A DNA stretch of 64,000 nt from contig VSDK01006366.1 in the NCBI GenBank assembly GCA_009767595.1, positions 122,508 through 186,507 on the forward strand, given 5' to 3'. Positions within the stretch are counted from its first letter, which is position 1; each line of letters starts with the position of its first letter. The stretch is from Symbiodinium kawagutii (taxonomy: Eukaryota > Sar > Dinophyceae > Suessiales > Symbiodiniaceae). The translations under genes were made by a program, and so were the position numbers. Shown one piece after another: positions 32,550-44,619 of the stretch. The notes beneath the pieces were generated by a model that was given only the letters and a program-made list of their open reading frames with translations, did no database searches and was not told the origin of the DNA.

Positions 32550-35500
32550 AATTGAAAGACCGGCTGTCCTGGAGAACCCTTCTGTTCAAACCCCATCACC
32601 CCGTGGCTTGAAAACAATGATGGACTGTGCGGTTGCCAATCAAAAGTATCTTCCAACGAATCTTCGTGTCCCGTCCGGCCCGAACCTGAGTGTGCGCCTG
32701 GGAGCTGGGAACAACCCGGCCAGCGATTGCTTAACGATTGTTTGGTGACTGTGGGAAATCAAGTTTGGTTCTCAAGTTTGCTGTTGTCATCCATTTGACC
32801 CATTTGTATCCCATTTGTTTATCAAGTCGGCAGTGAACATCTCGCCATGGGCCGAACAAGAATCGCTACAGGTGACCACTTTGTGAATGAGAAATCTCCC
32901 AACGAAAAACCGGAAGAAATTGAGTAATGGCTATCCAGGATTAATAAACCCCTGGTTGATTAATAGGGGGGTTTATAAATCCTGGGTTAACATTAGCGAA
33001 TTAAAGAACCTGATCTGGGAAACCGCTTCGTCGGGTTGATGTTCTTTCTTTCTGCGCGTCGAAGGGTCTGTCCCTTGCTGCAGCTTACGACGAATTAGCC
33101 AGAAACCAGGGATCAGGTCAAATCCTCGTGGAAATCCGGTCGGCAGCTTTAGTCTGCCATATGGGGGCGCTTTCAGCAGCCTGAAAAACCAAAACAATTG
33201 GGTTGGGAAAACGCATTAAAATCTGAAATATATCGCAGAGGTCATTTACATTGTGTTTTAGTATGGTAGGGTCTTTTATAAACAAATAGTACTATGGTGG
33301 GCATCTACAACAAAAAACATGAAAACCCCCCGATCCAAACATGATGTGATGACTCAATATCCTGCTTGATCCACAGGGATGTATCCTGATAAGAGAAACG
33401 CTGCTGGGGCTTGAGATTCATACGTTGTGCGCATTCAATGCCAGCCAGGCACCTTGAATTTCATCAGTTTTTCTGGTTCACTATGTTTTGCCCTACCATG
33501 TAGCTGAGTATTGGCTTTGCCGCGAGCGACATCACCCACACTGCGATCCATGTCCCGCCACCCAGCTTCTAGCACCAACAGCACAATTCCCAACGCCAAC
33601 ATGCAGGAAATTAGTCAGCCCTGTCCTTCTGGCGGGCGGTCTGGCAGTATATCTCCGAAAGTGGTTCTCTAGGAGTCGGAACCAAGCCGCCCCTAAAGAG
33701 AAAAAACCGTTTCTGAGATCATAATCCGCCTGCACACGTGCCCGTGAGGAAAGCTTGCGGACTCACAAATACTCAACTCACTGGTGTTTGAAATATTTTG
33801 AAAACGAGGCCAGAAAACCATGAAAACATACAGTAATTACATGCATTTGATCGAGGTTGGCCAAGTTGCCAAATGATGCTAAATCCATTGGCACCTGAAC
33901 TAAACACGTTCCATGTTCACCAGGAACGCCAACAGCAGCGCCACATTAAGCCTGCTAGAAGACATGCAAACCCATTCCACAAGAGCGTCATGATCAAGCT
34001 TCTTGCCGAAAAAACCGCAGCAAATAACGTCCCAGAGATAGCAACAAAGACACCGAGGAAAAGAATGATGCCAATCTCCAGGGCAAGAGGTAGACGTCTT
34101 CGCTTCCCCAACCACAGCCCTTTCTTCGACAGCCACGTGAAGAAAACACCAATGGATGGCAAGAAAAGCAACTCCAGAGCCACCACTTGATTGAAGAACA
34201 CACTGATTACTGCTTGGGCGGGAGCACCTGCTTTGCACAATGCAAGGACGTTGTCCAAAGAGATAGCCAGAGCTGGGCAGAGAGGTAAAACGATGTAGTG
34301 AGAAGACAAGCTGCCTCCAACTCGCATCAGGTTCAAAACTTCTTGGCTGAAGGGACCCCGAACATATGCTGAAAAAGCTTCTAATGACCCATACAAAGTG
34401 ATGATGGCATCATAAATGCATTCTCGATCAAAGTCATTGCTGCAGTCAACTTTCATCACGTCAAAGTTGGCCAACTGGGATCCTTGGATCAAACAAACAT
34501 GTGACATTGTGAATGTCGGCTGCCGTGAGGTCAAAACCCCAAAAGCACAGAAATCACAACAGTAGGATCAGACTGCCTCACAAAGAGGATCAAAGAGGCT
34601 TCATAATCAAATAGCCTGTTATGAAAATATGTTTTTTTTTACTTTCACCTGCTGTCCCAAGAATGCGGGCAGGAAAGCACAAACCATACACCTGAGCTAA
34701 ACCCAGGACACTCAATTGCGCAGTGTTCCGGCGGTTTCGCCATATCGCGACAGCTGTTCCAGGTATCAGCGCGGAAAACACGACTACACACACCAGCAGC
34801 ACTGAAGTGGGATCGCCCCCGCCTGGTCCTGATCTGATGGCCCAGTATACTGGACATGTGACCTGCCACCACAAAAACATCATGCATGCAGAGGACTCGT
34901 TTCCGAGTGGAGCGATGACTATCCTGCCTTCGGGATTCACCTTGCGGTATGCTGCAAGCTCAAAGACACACCATAATCTCGAGAGGAGCGGGGGGCTCCA
35001 AAGCACACGCAATTCATCAGAAGCGGCCAGGAAAGCGGCGATGGACATGATTCCCTGCTCCATCCTCCCCTGGTCCGTCTGATGAATGCAGCAACAATCC
35101 AGGAAACATTTGTCTGATTTGCTGAACGGCAAATGCGGGAACAGGAGGCATCCCCCCAAAATCCCGACCAAACTAAACACCTGGATCCAACAACCTGAGG
35201 GGATCAGGCCATCAAAGCCTAGGGCGTGGGCTTGAAAAGTATTGAACAAAGGCAGAACACCTCCCATGCAAAGTGTAAAGGCAATAATCACCATGCATCC
35301 CCAGGAAGCCCACAGTATGGGCCATCCAAACTGAAGGAGAAGCGACAGGAACTTCCATCCTCCTGCTGTCCTCCAAGTATGTGAGAGGAAGATATCAACG
35401 CGTCTTGTTCGAATGGAGGCTGCATAAAGTCGATCTTTCTCAGCCGGGCTCCGAGAGTGTGGATTGCGAAACCAAAAATTCATCGCCTGTGACAAGGTTC

Positions 35501-37300
35501 AAAAAATATAAGGGGAATTAAACTAGTTGGTCAGTAGTAAGTCATGATCTCCCTACCTTGTCCGAACAATCCCACACACCGTTACCAAGTAGGCGGTATG
35601 GCCTTCTTACAATTGCCCTTTACAGCAACCAACCCACAGTTTCTTGTAACCACAAGGCCACTGGACAGCAATTCCGAACAACCAAAAACATGAAGATCAT
35701 GAAGTTCCTGGCCTGTGACAACGTTTTTCGCAAGGACACGCCCCTCAGAAGACTTTGCCCGGCACTGACGTTGGCCAGCAAGGAAGACACCTTTGAAAGC
35801 GTCCGGGAGTCGGAAGCAGACTCCGAGTGACTGACGCCCTGTGACGCCTCAGCAGCACCCGCAGGCGCAATCCCATCAAGATCGCAGTGCGGATGTATTG
35901 CTGACAGTCCCTCATATTCACTAGAACTTGTACACAAAAGAGGCAACTGAAACAACTCATGTATACAAAATGAATCAAAATGATCAGAACGATTTCAGGA
36001 TCACAACCAGATACAACCAGTCTTGATCCGCTTTGAAATTTGGCACACGTTCCATGTGAAAATGATGAGGGGTGATTTTTGGTCACCATTCACCTGGCTC
36101 AACGTAGACCAAGTCTTGGCAATGTCTAGGTTGGTCGGCTGTATTTCAGCAAGACCTTCCTGACTCTGCTCTCCAGATGACCAGTCTGCCGGTGCGCATT
36201 CAAGATCAGGCAGCTCGGGTTCCTCTGGTCTTTCAGGTCTGTGCCAACAAGACCAAGCACCCACAACAGCTTCGCACTGCTCTTGATAGGCGCAGCAGCT
36301 CATTTCCCGCTGATAAATTGGTGTGGCAAAACTTCTTGCAATGAAACCAAATCAGGCCTTCGCCATGATACTGTACAAGTGTTTCTTTTGTGCCACAACC
36401 CTGCAACATGTAGATAAACTTTCCGAGCTGTGACCGTCAGTGATGGCTGGGCAAACTAAAGTGACTACTCAAACGTGATGCAGTGCTATGGTTCGTTCGG
36501 ATGATATGTCACTACATATTTTCTACCTGCTACCCAGTAATAGTCGGCACGAATCTACCAGCACAGGTCAACATGAAAATAGGGTCGCAACCAACAGCTG
36601 CAGAACAAACAACGCAGAACTCACCGTCAAATTTCGTCACGGTAGAGTCCTGAATCTAGTGATGTTGCTTGCAATCATCCCTAGCATCAAGGAGTAAGGA
36701 GCGTGAGCATGCTGTCATTTCTTGGGCTCCCCCACGCTCCACCGTCTTGTCCATCATCAGCCTCGAAGCACCGACCATACAGCTTTCCAGCTTCCAGAGC
36801 AGTTCTGTTGGGCCAACTTCCGGGCAAATACGGACGATATTTTCCACATCATGCAAGATCCAAATCATAAAAACCCTCTCACATTCAGCCAAGACATTTC
36901 GCGCCACCGTAGCTTCGGGATCACTACTTCCAAAAAATACCATCAGATTGGAAAGCTGCAGTTGATCTTTTGACATTTTCTGCTGTACTTGTCAAAGGGT
37001 CTCGAGTTTTGATCCTGAGAGGTTTGGATTGATTCTTTGATGTTGTGTCTACCCTTATGAAACATGTGGAGCTGATGAGTGGATGAGTTCTACCAGGTTC
37101 GACGAAAACAGGTAACATCATCTTCGACAAGCATGTCGTAGATCCAAATGTTACAAAGAAGCCCCAGCTTAAAGGTAAGCCGTGAGCCGGTGACAATCAA
37201 ATCTGGCGTGTCTATATGAGAACAGCTGGATGCCCCCACCAGGGAATATTGCATGGCTCCACTCCCACAGGATCTCATTCATATGTTTCTACAGCGTTTG
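32550..37300 (-). repeat. Segmental duplication unit 1 (carries TIR-like gene copy 1)
   Basis: From about 32560 (TGTCCTGGAGAACCCTTCTG) through the gene and about 1 kb of its 5' flank, the sequence aligns with units 2-4. Landmarks shared by the units are the CTTGAAAACAA..GGATCT segment, the AACCTGATCTGGGAA segment, the gene, and GTTCGTTC and GAGTTTTGATCCTGAGAGG in the 5' flank. Units 1 and 2 share an insertion at 33009-33210 (GTTGATGTTCTTTCTTTCTGCG) that units 3 and 4 lack. Confidence 0.85.
33917..36303 (-). CDS. TIR-like multi-pass membrane protein, tandem copy 1 (four exons, intact)
   Basis: The proposed exons are 36094-36303, 35713-35847, 34692-35486 and 33917-34474, giving 565 aa. All introns are phase 0: CAG|GTGAAT, CAG|GCCAGG (GC donor) and CAG|GTGTAT. 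The N-terminal 115 residues are acidic and Pro/Ser-rich (PEEPELPDLE). The TIR-like exon holds DIFLSHTW (about 146-153), a membrane hairpin (about 168-190 and 216-231), KCFLDCCCIHQTD (241-253), LRVLWSP (274-280) and RLWCVFELAAY (285-295) with the presumed catalytic Glu at 291. Two more membrane segments follow. The last exon has DCSNDFDRECIYDAI, then about four membrane segments and ends WRCCWRSW. It could be a membrane-bound NADase or signalling protein; this rests on fold resemblance. The ATG is conserved in all copies, but the frame stays open upstream. Confidence 0.83.
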
Positions 37301-38629
37301 TACTCATCGGATGCTAAGTACATATCTATATAGCTATCTTGGAGTAGATAGGATGCCCCCCATGTTCAATCTTTGAGAAGTGTGTTTACTTTCTTGAGGA
37401 TGATCCCATTTCATATTCTACCTGTTCCAGGATGCCAAATTGCTGTGTGTCATGTTCATGGGTAGGTTTACAAATATGAAAAATATAAGAATAAACAAGA
37501 CATGAGTAAACAAATGAATCAGCAAATAAACAAAAGGAGTCTAACATTGCCCATGCATAGAGTAGCTAGAGTAGATAGAGTAGCTAGAGTAAATAGAACA
37601 AATCGGATAGGATAGGATAGGATAGGATGGGATAGGATAGGATTAGATGAGATGACATGAGACTAGATTAGATTAGATTAGATCAGATTAGATCGATAGA
37701 TAGATAAATAATATAATTACCATAAATGAAAAACATTTATACATGCATATATTATTCAATTTACATTTTTAAGATATGAGTACCTTCGGTCGGTTTCCGA
37801 GAAAAAGATCCAACAAAAATCTTTTTTTGGGGAATGGTTGGCATCACACCGAGCAATATAGGTGCCCATGTGCATCTGTGTGCGAGGTCTGGTGTGTCTC
37901 TGTGCTGGATCTCCTTCGTCAGATCGAGGTGGCTGTGCGAATAACCCCATGGGATGCTTATGCTCATTATTAACCATCCCGAAATTGGTAGTTTAACATC
38001 CCAAATAATAGGGGATATGATGACCAACAATGATAGGGGATATACCCTACCAACCATCCCAAAATTGGTAGTTGAAGATCCCAACAGTTCGACTAGTTTG
38101 GTCAGGGGACCTTCGCCATGGGTACAATATTGACAGCCCATTGGGCAGGACGGATATACAATTTACAAGGGATAATGTCAAGTCAGGATTAATAACCCCC
38201 CCTCAGTTAATCAACCCCCTCCTCATCTCCAGACCCTGGTCCTTACTAAAGTTAATTAGGTGCTGATTTCCCCCCAAATAAGCTAGGTTCACCCTACCCC
38301 CCCCCCAATTAATCAACCCCCTGTGGATCCCTTATTTTTTTTAGATGCGTTTTTTAAAAGATAGTTTTAAGGGCCATGGCTCAGTGTGAAACTTATTCAC
38401 TCTCTGATGCTGATCTAATGGCTGCTGGGGCACTCATCATTCTCACCACCCTCATGCTGGAGCTGGATCCTGATCCTCGATCCCCATGGTTCTCATTTAC
38501 TCGTATCCACTTCTCATCTCTCATCTCTCTCAGGGTTATTATTTAGGGGGTTCACCTTTTGGGATGATAGGGTCAAACCTTGTTGACCTTGTGGGGGGGA
38601 GTTATTGTTATTAATCCCGGGTTGCCATT
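37301..38629. other. Spacer between units 1 and 2
   Basis: Contains GATAG pentanucleotide repeats (37606-37650), GATTA repeats (37669-37695) and poly-C patches at 38205-38310. Short repeated ACCATCCCAAAATTGGTAGTT blocks at 37975-38095 are related to 52361-52410. No gene is supported. Confidence 0.5.
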
Positions 38630-40307
38630 AGTCAACAATGTGGGGGCAGGATAACCTACCCATGGAATTGCTCATATGGATTCATGTGGCGAATAAAGGT
38701 TCGTTCTTTAACTTGCATAAAAGATTGGCAGATCCACAAACATGTTCCTGATGGCATTTTCGTTGCCCGAGTCGTACCTATAGATACAAGAGGGGAGATG
38801 CTGATAACCCCAGCAAATTACCAATAGCTGTACACACATATGCACATGTAAGGATTATAAAACATCAAAAAATGTATGTCTGTGTCATGAGTCATAACTA
38901 TGTGCATGTGCAGCACTTTGCGGATAAGACAAACACAAGCTGATGCAACATCTGCTGTCCTGGAAAAAAACCTTGTGTTCAAACCCCATCGCCATGTGAT
39001 TGAAAACAACTATGGATCTTGCGCGTACGTCAATCAAAGGTCTCCCACGGAATCTTCGGGCTCCGGCTCGAGCCGGCTCGCTGCACCTGGAAGCTGGTGA
39101 GAAGCGCTGAATGGGACCATAGCTTGGTATACTCCTCGGGTGGCCAGCGATATGTTTAACGATTTTTGGGTGACTCATGTGGGAAACCAATCTGGTTGTC
39201 AAATTTGCTGTTGGCACCCGCTTGTTTATCAAGTCGGCAATGAACATATCTCCATGGGCCGAACGAGAATCGCCACAGGAGTCCACTTTATGAATGAGAA
39301 ATCTCCCAACGAAAAAAACCTGAAGACATTGAGTAGCGACTTAGCGAATTTAAGAACCTGATCTGGGAAACCGCTTCGTTGGGTTGATGTTCTTTCTTTC
39401 TGCGCGTAGCTCAGGGTCTGTCCCTTGCTGCAACGACGAATTAGCCAGAAACCAGGGATCAGCTCAGATCCTCGGGGAGTCCCGCCAGCAGCTGGAAACT
39501 GCCCGGCTGGAAGTGGCGCTTTCAGCAGCCTGAAAAAACAAAACAATTGGGTTGGGAAAACATAGCAGCAGCAGCAGCAGTAGTAGAAGTAGTAGAAGTA
39601 GTAATATAACAATAATAATTTAGTAATATAGTAGCAAAACCCTGAAATGTGTAGTCGTCATTCATACTATGTTTTATTGTGGCAAGGTGTTTCATGATTT
39701 TAAAAAATATCATACAAAAAACTATGCTTCGTATCAAGCAAAACGTCAAAACACCGATTCAAACAAGAGGTGATCACTCAATAGCCTCCTTGATCCACAA
39801 AGATACATCCCGATAAGAGAAACACCGCTGGAGCATACGATTCATACCACGTGCGCGCTTGATGGAAACCATGCACAAAATATTTCATCAGTTTTTGTGG
39901 TTCACCATGTTTTGCCTACATCACCCATACTCCGACCCATCTCCCGTAGCCCTGCTTCTGGCACCAACAGTACAATTCCCAACGCCAACATGCAGGAAAA
40001 GAGCCGCCTCTGTCTTTCTGGGAGCATATCTCCAGAAGTGGTTCCCTAGCAGTCAAAACCAACTCGAGGCTAGAGAAAAAAGACCGCTTCTGTAGATTAT
40101 AAAGTCTAAAGTATAAAGCGCCTGCACATGTGCCGGTGAGGAACGTTTGCGGAATCGCAAACACACGACTCACTGGTGCTTGAAACATCTTGAAATTTGA
40201 AATCACGATCATATAAATTACAATCATGTGATCAAATGTGATCAAGGGTGGCCAAGTTGCCAAATGATGCCAAATCCATTGGCACCTGAACTAAACGCAT
40301 TCCGTGT

Positions 40308-42670
40308 TCACCAGGAACGCCAACAGCAGCGCCACATCAAGCCTGCGAAAACACATGCAAACCCATTCCACAAGAGCGTCATCATCAAACTTCTTACCGA
40401 AAAAACCGCAGCAAAGAACCCAGAGATAGCAGCGGAGACGCCGAGTGCAAGAATTATGGCAATCTCCAGGCCAAGAGGTAGACATCTTCGCTTCCCCAAC
40501 CACAGCCCTTTCTTCGACATCCATGTGAAGAAAACACCAATGGCTGGCCAGAAAAGCAACTCCAGAGCCACCACTTGATTGAAGAACATGCTGATTACTG
40601 CTTGGGCAGGAGCACCTGCTTTGCACAATGCAAGCACGTTGTCCAAAGAGACAGCCAAAGCTGGGCAAAGAGGCAGAACGATGTAGTGAGAGGACAAGCT
40701 GCCTCCAACTCGCATCAGGTTCAAGACTTCTTGGCTGAAGGGACCCCGCACATATGCTGAAAAAGTGTCTAGTGACCCATACAAAGTGACGATGGCATCA
40801 TAAATGCATTCTCGGTCAAAGTCATTGCTGCAGTCAACTTTCATCACGTCAAAGTTGGCCAACTGGGATCCTTGGATCAAACAAACATGTGACATTGTGA
40901 ATGTCGGCTGCCGTGAGGTCAAAACCCCAAAAGCACAGAAATCACAACAGTAGGATCAGACTGCCTCACAAAGAGGCTTCATAATCAAATAGCCTGTTAT
41001 GCAAAATTTGTTTTTTTACCTTTCACCCGCTGTCCCAAGAATGCGGGCTGGAAAGCACAAACCGTACACCTGAGCTAAACCCAGGACACTCAATTGTGCA
41101 GTGTTCCGGTGGTTTCGCCATATCGCGAAAGCTGTTCCAGGTATCAGCGCGGAAAAAACGGCTGCACACACCAGCAGCAGTGAAGTGGGATTGCCCCCAC
41201 CTGGTCCCGCTCTGGCGACCCAGAATGCTGCACATGATGCCTGCCACCACAAAAACATCATGCATGTGGAGGACTCGTTTCCGAGTGGAGCGATGACTAT
41301 CCTGCCTTCGGGATTCACCTTGCGGTATGCTGCAAGCTCAAAAACACACCACAATCTCGAGAGGAGCGGGGGGCTCCAAAGCACACGCAGCTCATCAGAA
41401 GCGGCGAGGAAAGCGGCGATGGACATTATTCCCTGCTCCATCCTCCCCTGGTCCGTCTGATGAATGCAGCAAAAATCCAGGAAACATTTGTCTGACTTGC
41501 CGAACGGCAAATGCGGGAACAGGAGGCATCCCCCCAAAATCCCGATCAAACCAAACACCTGGATCCAACAACCTGACGGAACAAGGCCATCAAAGTCTAG
41601 GGCATGGGCTTGAAAAGTATTGAACAAAGGCAGAACACCTCCCATGCAAAGTGTGAAGGCAATAATCACCATGCATCCCCAGGAAGCCCACAGTATCGGC
41701 CATCCAAACTGAAGGAGAAGCGACAGGAACTTCCATCCTCCTGCTGTCCTCCAAGTATGTGAGAGGAAGATATCAACGCGTCTTGTTCGAATGGAGGCTG
41801 CATAGAGTCGATCTTTGTGAGCAGGGCTTCGAGCATGTGGATTTCGAAACCAAAAACTCATTGCCTGTGACAAGGTTCCAATTATATCCAATTCTACTAG
41901 TTGATCAGTAGCAAGTCGTGATCTCCCTACGTTGTCCGAACAATCCCACACATTATTACCAAGTAACCGGTATGGCCTTCTTACTAAAGCCTTTAAATCA
42001 ACCAACCAAACCATCCAACCACCCGTTTCTGATAACCACAAAAAACAAGGTACAGCAATTCCGAACAACAAAAAACATGAAGATCATGAAGTTCCTGGCC
42101 TGTGACAACGTTTTTCGCAAGGACACGCCCCTCAGAAGACTTTGCCCCGCACTGAGGTTGGCCAGCAAGGAAGACGTCTTCGTAACGGTCCGGACATTGG
42201 AAGCAGACTCCGAGTGACTGACGCCCACCGACGCCTCAGCAGCACCCGCAGGCGCAATCCCATATTGCTGACAGTCCCTCATATTCACTAGAACCTGTAC
42301 ACAAAAGAGGCAACTGAAACAACTCATTTGTACAAAATGAATCAAAATGATCAGAACGATTTCAGGATAACAACCAGATACAACCAGTCTTGATCCGCTT
42401 TGAAATTTGGCACACGTTCCATGTGAAAATGATGAGGGGTGATTTTTGGTCATCATTCACCTGGCTCAACGTAGACCAAGTCTTGGCAATGTCTAGGTTG
42501 GTCGGCTGTATTTCAGCAAGACCTTCCTGACTCTGCTCTCCAGATGACCAGTCTGCCGGTGCGCATTCAAGATCAGGCAGCTCGGGTTCCTCTGGTCTTT
42601 CAGGTCTGTGCCAACAAGACCAAGCACCCACAACAGCTTCGCACTGCTCTTGATAGTCGCAGCAGCTCAT
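40308..42670 (-). CDS. TIR-like multi-pass membrane protein, tandem copy 2 (four exons, intact)
   Basis: The proposed exons are 42461-42670, 42100-42234, 41070-41864 and 40308-40862, giving 564 aa. Exon 1 is nearly identical to copy 1. The TIR-like exon is again 795 nt and keeps DIFLSHTW, KCFLDFCCIHQTD and RLWCVFELAAY. The last exon is one codon shorter (ISGFFAA instead of ISGTLFAA). Donors are GT, GC, GT for introns 1-3. The intron 1 acceptor site has lost its second CAG but keeps GCTGAG|GCG. There are no internal stops or frameshifts, so it is probably functional. Copies 1 and 2 look like the most recent coding pair. Confidence 0.83.
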
Positions 42671-43151
42671 TTCTCGCTGGTAAATCGGTGTGGCAAAACT
42701 TCTTGCAATGAAACAAATCAGGCCTTCGCCATGATACTATACAAGTGTTTCTTTTGTGCCACAACCCTGCAACATGTAGATGAACTTTCCGAGCTGTGAC
42801 CGTCAGTGATGGCTGGGCAAACTAAAGTGACTACTCAAACGTGATGCAGTGCTATGGTTCGTTCTGGTGAGATCCCTGTACTATATGTATCTGTATATTA
42901 TATATTTAAAAAGATATAGATACACCGGCTAATGGATTGCAGGTGTCAATCCGCACAGCTAGAAATCTGAGCTGTACGACATATAGCAGCAAGCAACAAA
43001 TAGTTTGCACGCATCTACCAGCACATGTAAAAAAATCGATCGCAACCAACAACTGCAGAAAGAAAATTGGGGTCTTCGCAAGAACTCACCAGCAAATTTC
43101 GTCACGGGTCAAGTCCTGGACCCAGTGATAGAGTGATATTGTTTGCAATCA

Positions 43152-43239
43152 ACTTATCATCAACAATTGTTTTCCCTATTATTGTTGGTTAATCATCTCC
43201 CCATGAAATTGGTTGGTTAACTGCTTGACCCAGCTCGCC
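43152..43239. mobile_element. Family A-related insertion in unit 2, flanked by a 16-bp duplication
   Basis: The 88-bp insert (ACTTATCATCAACAATTG...TGCTTGACCCAGCTCGCC) lies between ATATTGTTTGCAATCA and ATATTGCTTGCAATCA. Units 1 and 3 have a single TTGCTTGCAATCA and no insert. Unit 4 has the same insert with the same T/C difference between its flanks, so the two insertions descend from one event. Confidence 0.75.
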
Positions 43240-43830
43240 ATATTGCTTGCAATCATCCCTAGCATCAAGGAGCGCTTGCTGTCATTCCTTGGATTCCCCA
43301 ACTGCTCCAGGGTCTTGTCCATCATCCTCGCAGCAGCGACCACACTGCTGGGGGTTTTCCAGAGCGGTTAGTGTGTTGCTAAGTGGCTGGGGTTAACCGA
43401 GCAGTCAAATGGCCAAATCACACCCACAGCTACAGTAGCTTCGGAATCAACACTTCCAAAAATTACCATCAGCTTGGAAAGCTGCAGTTGAGCTCTCAAC
43501 ATTATGAGTTGTATTTGTCAAAGGGTTTCGAGTTTTGCTCCTGAGAGGTTTGGATTGATTCGTTGATGTTGGATCTACACTTACGACGCGAAACATTTGT
43601 CAAAGAAAAACATGTGAAGCCGATGATAGCCAATGTGCGGATGGGTTCTATACACGGTTGGAGGAAAACAGGTAACATCTTCGACAAACAGACGTGGTAG
43701 ATCCAAATGTTACCAAGAAGCCCCGGCTTAACCGTATGCCATGAGCCGGTGATAATCAAATCTGGTGTGCTGTAAGAACGGCTGGATGTCCGGGCATATT
43801 GCATGGCTCAGTTCCCACAGGATCTCGCGT

Positions 43831-44229
43831 TTTTGCTCGTTGGATGCTTAATACATATAAGCATCTTGGAGTAAATAAAATACACCCCATAGCCCCCACC
43901 CTCATGTTCCATCTTTCGCTGATTCGGGATGATCCCATTTCATATCTTGTCTGCTTCAGGGTTCCATATTGATAAAATGACAAACTAAATAGAAGTCGAT
44001 TTAGATGTGTATGCATGCATACTTTTTTCAACCTACTATTGAAATACATGATGCTAAATCATATATATATATATATAAATATGGCTGTGGGTCAAAACCC
44101 TGTACCCTTGGTTCCCCATCATTAACCATTGTTTCCCTATAGTTTTGTTGGTTATTATCCCCAATTATTGGTTGGTTAATATTGACCCATAGCCATATAT
44201 ATATATATATAAAAATAAATAAATAAATA

Positions 44230-44263
<34 letters not shown>

Positions 44264-44619
44264 GGTGTTGGATGACCTGCTTTCGATGAAACCCCACCGC
44301 CGCTTGGTGTCCCCGCATCGCAGCTGGTGTCCCGCGGCACCGAGCCATGGAGGTCCCATGGTCCCGGTATCCGTGTCGTGCCGCGTGCAACGGACCTCCG
44401 TCGTGGGTGCGAAAGACGCGACGGGTGACCCGAGCTTCACCATGTTGGTGGTGCTCGCCACCGAAATGGATGGTTTTTGGTCTATAGGAATTTATATATG
44501 CCTGTTTTTGTTCCTAATTCTTATTTTCAACATGGGCTACGCGTACAACTATATAATGAATAAGACGGATCTTGAAGGGATGTGAGCAGCCTGAGGTACA
44601 GGATATTGACCCACAGCCT
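43831..44619. other. Spacer between units 2 and 3
   Basis: Contains a family A element (44079-44198), TA/TAAA microsatellites (44203-44262) and a GC-rich patch at 44280-44460. That patch is open on both strands but only partly shared with 51790-51920, where it is not open in the same frame. It is therefore not called as coding. Confidence 0.45.
44079..44198. mobile_element. Family A element, best-preserved copy
   Basis: Left ATATGGCTGTGGGTCAA and right TTGACCCATAGCCATAT are inverted repeats differing at one base. It is inserted between TA-rich runs, so a TA target duplication cannot be excluded. Confidence 0.75.

Larger units (their letters stand above)
38630..43830 (-). repeat. Segmental duplication unit 2 (carries TIR-like gene copy 2)
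   Basis: It starts near GGGGCAGGATAACCTACCC and ends in the ATCAAATCTGGTGTG 5'-flank segment. It is most like unit 1 in coding and 3' flank, but shares the 88-bp element insertion at 43152-43239 with unit 4, not with unit 1. A CAG/TAG-rich microsatellite lies at 39567-39610. Confidence 0.85.

Noticed and set aside
34590-34691. Reading the TIR-like exon on past LGLAQ (VYGLCFPARILGTAGES) with a later donor
   Set aside because: A second donor (CAG|GTGAAAGT) exists in copies 1 and 2, but joining at CAG|GTGTAT gives a phase-0 join in all four copies and matches the intronless paralogue (QLKKQL..F versus VLGLAQLANF).
37090-37278. Minus frame reading TPDLIVTGSRLTFKLGLL as a further upstream exon of copy 1
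   Set aside because: The matching stretch in unit 3 has a frame change and stop, and unit 2 diverges in frame downstream, so it is conserved as DNA flank rather than as protein.
38885-39286. 133-codon minus frame in the 3' flank of copy 2
   Set aside because: The same segment in units 1, 3 and 4 carries indels that are not multiples of three, and no common frame survives.
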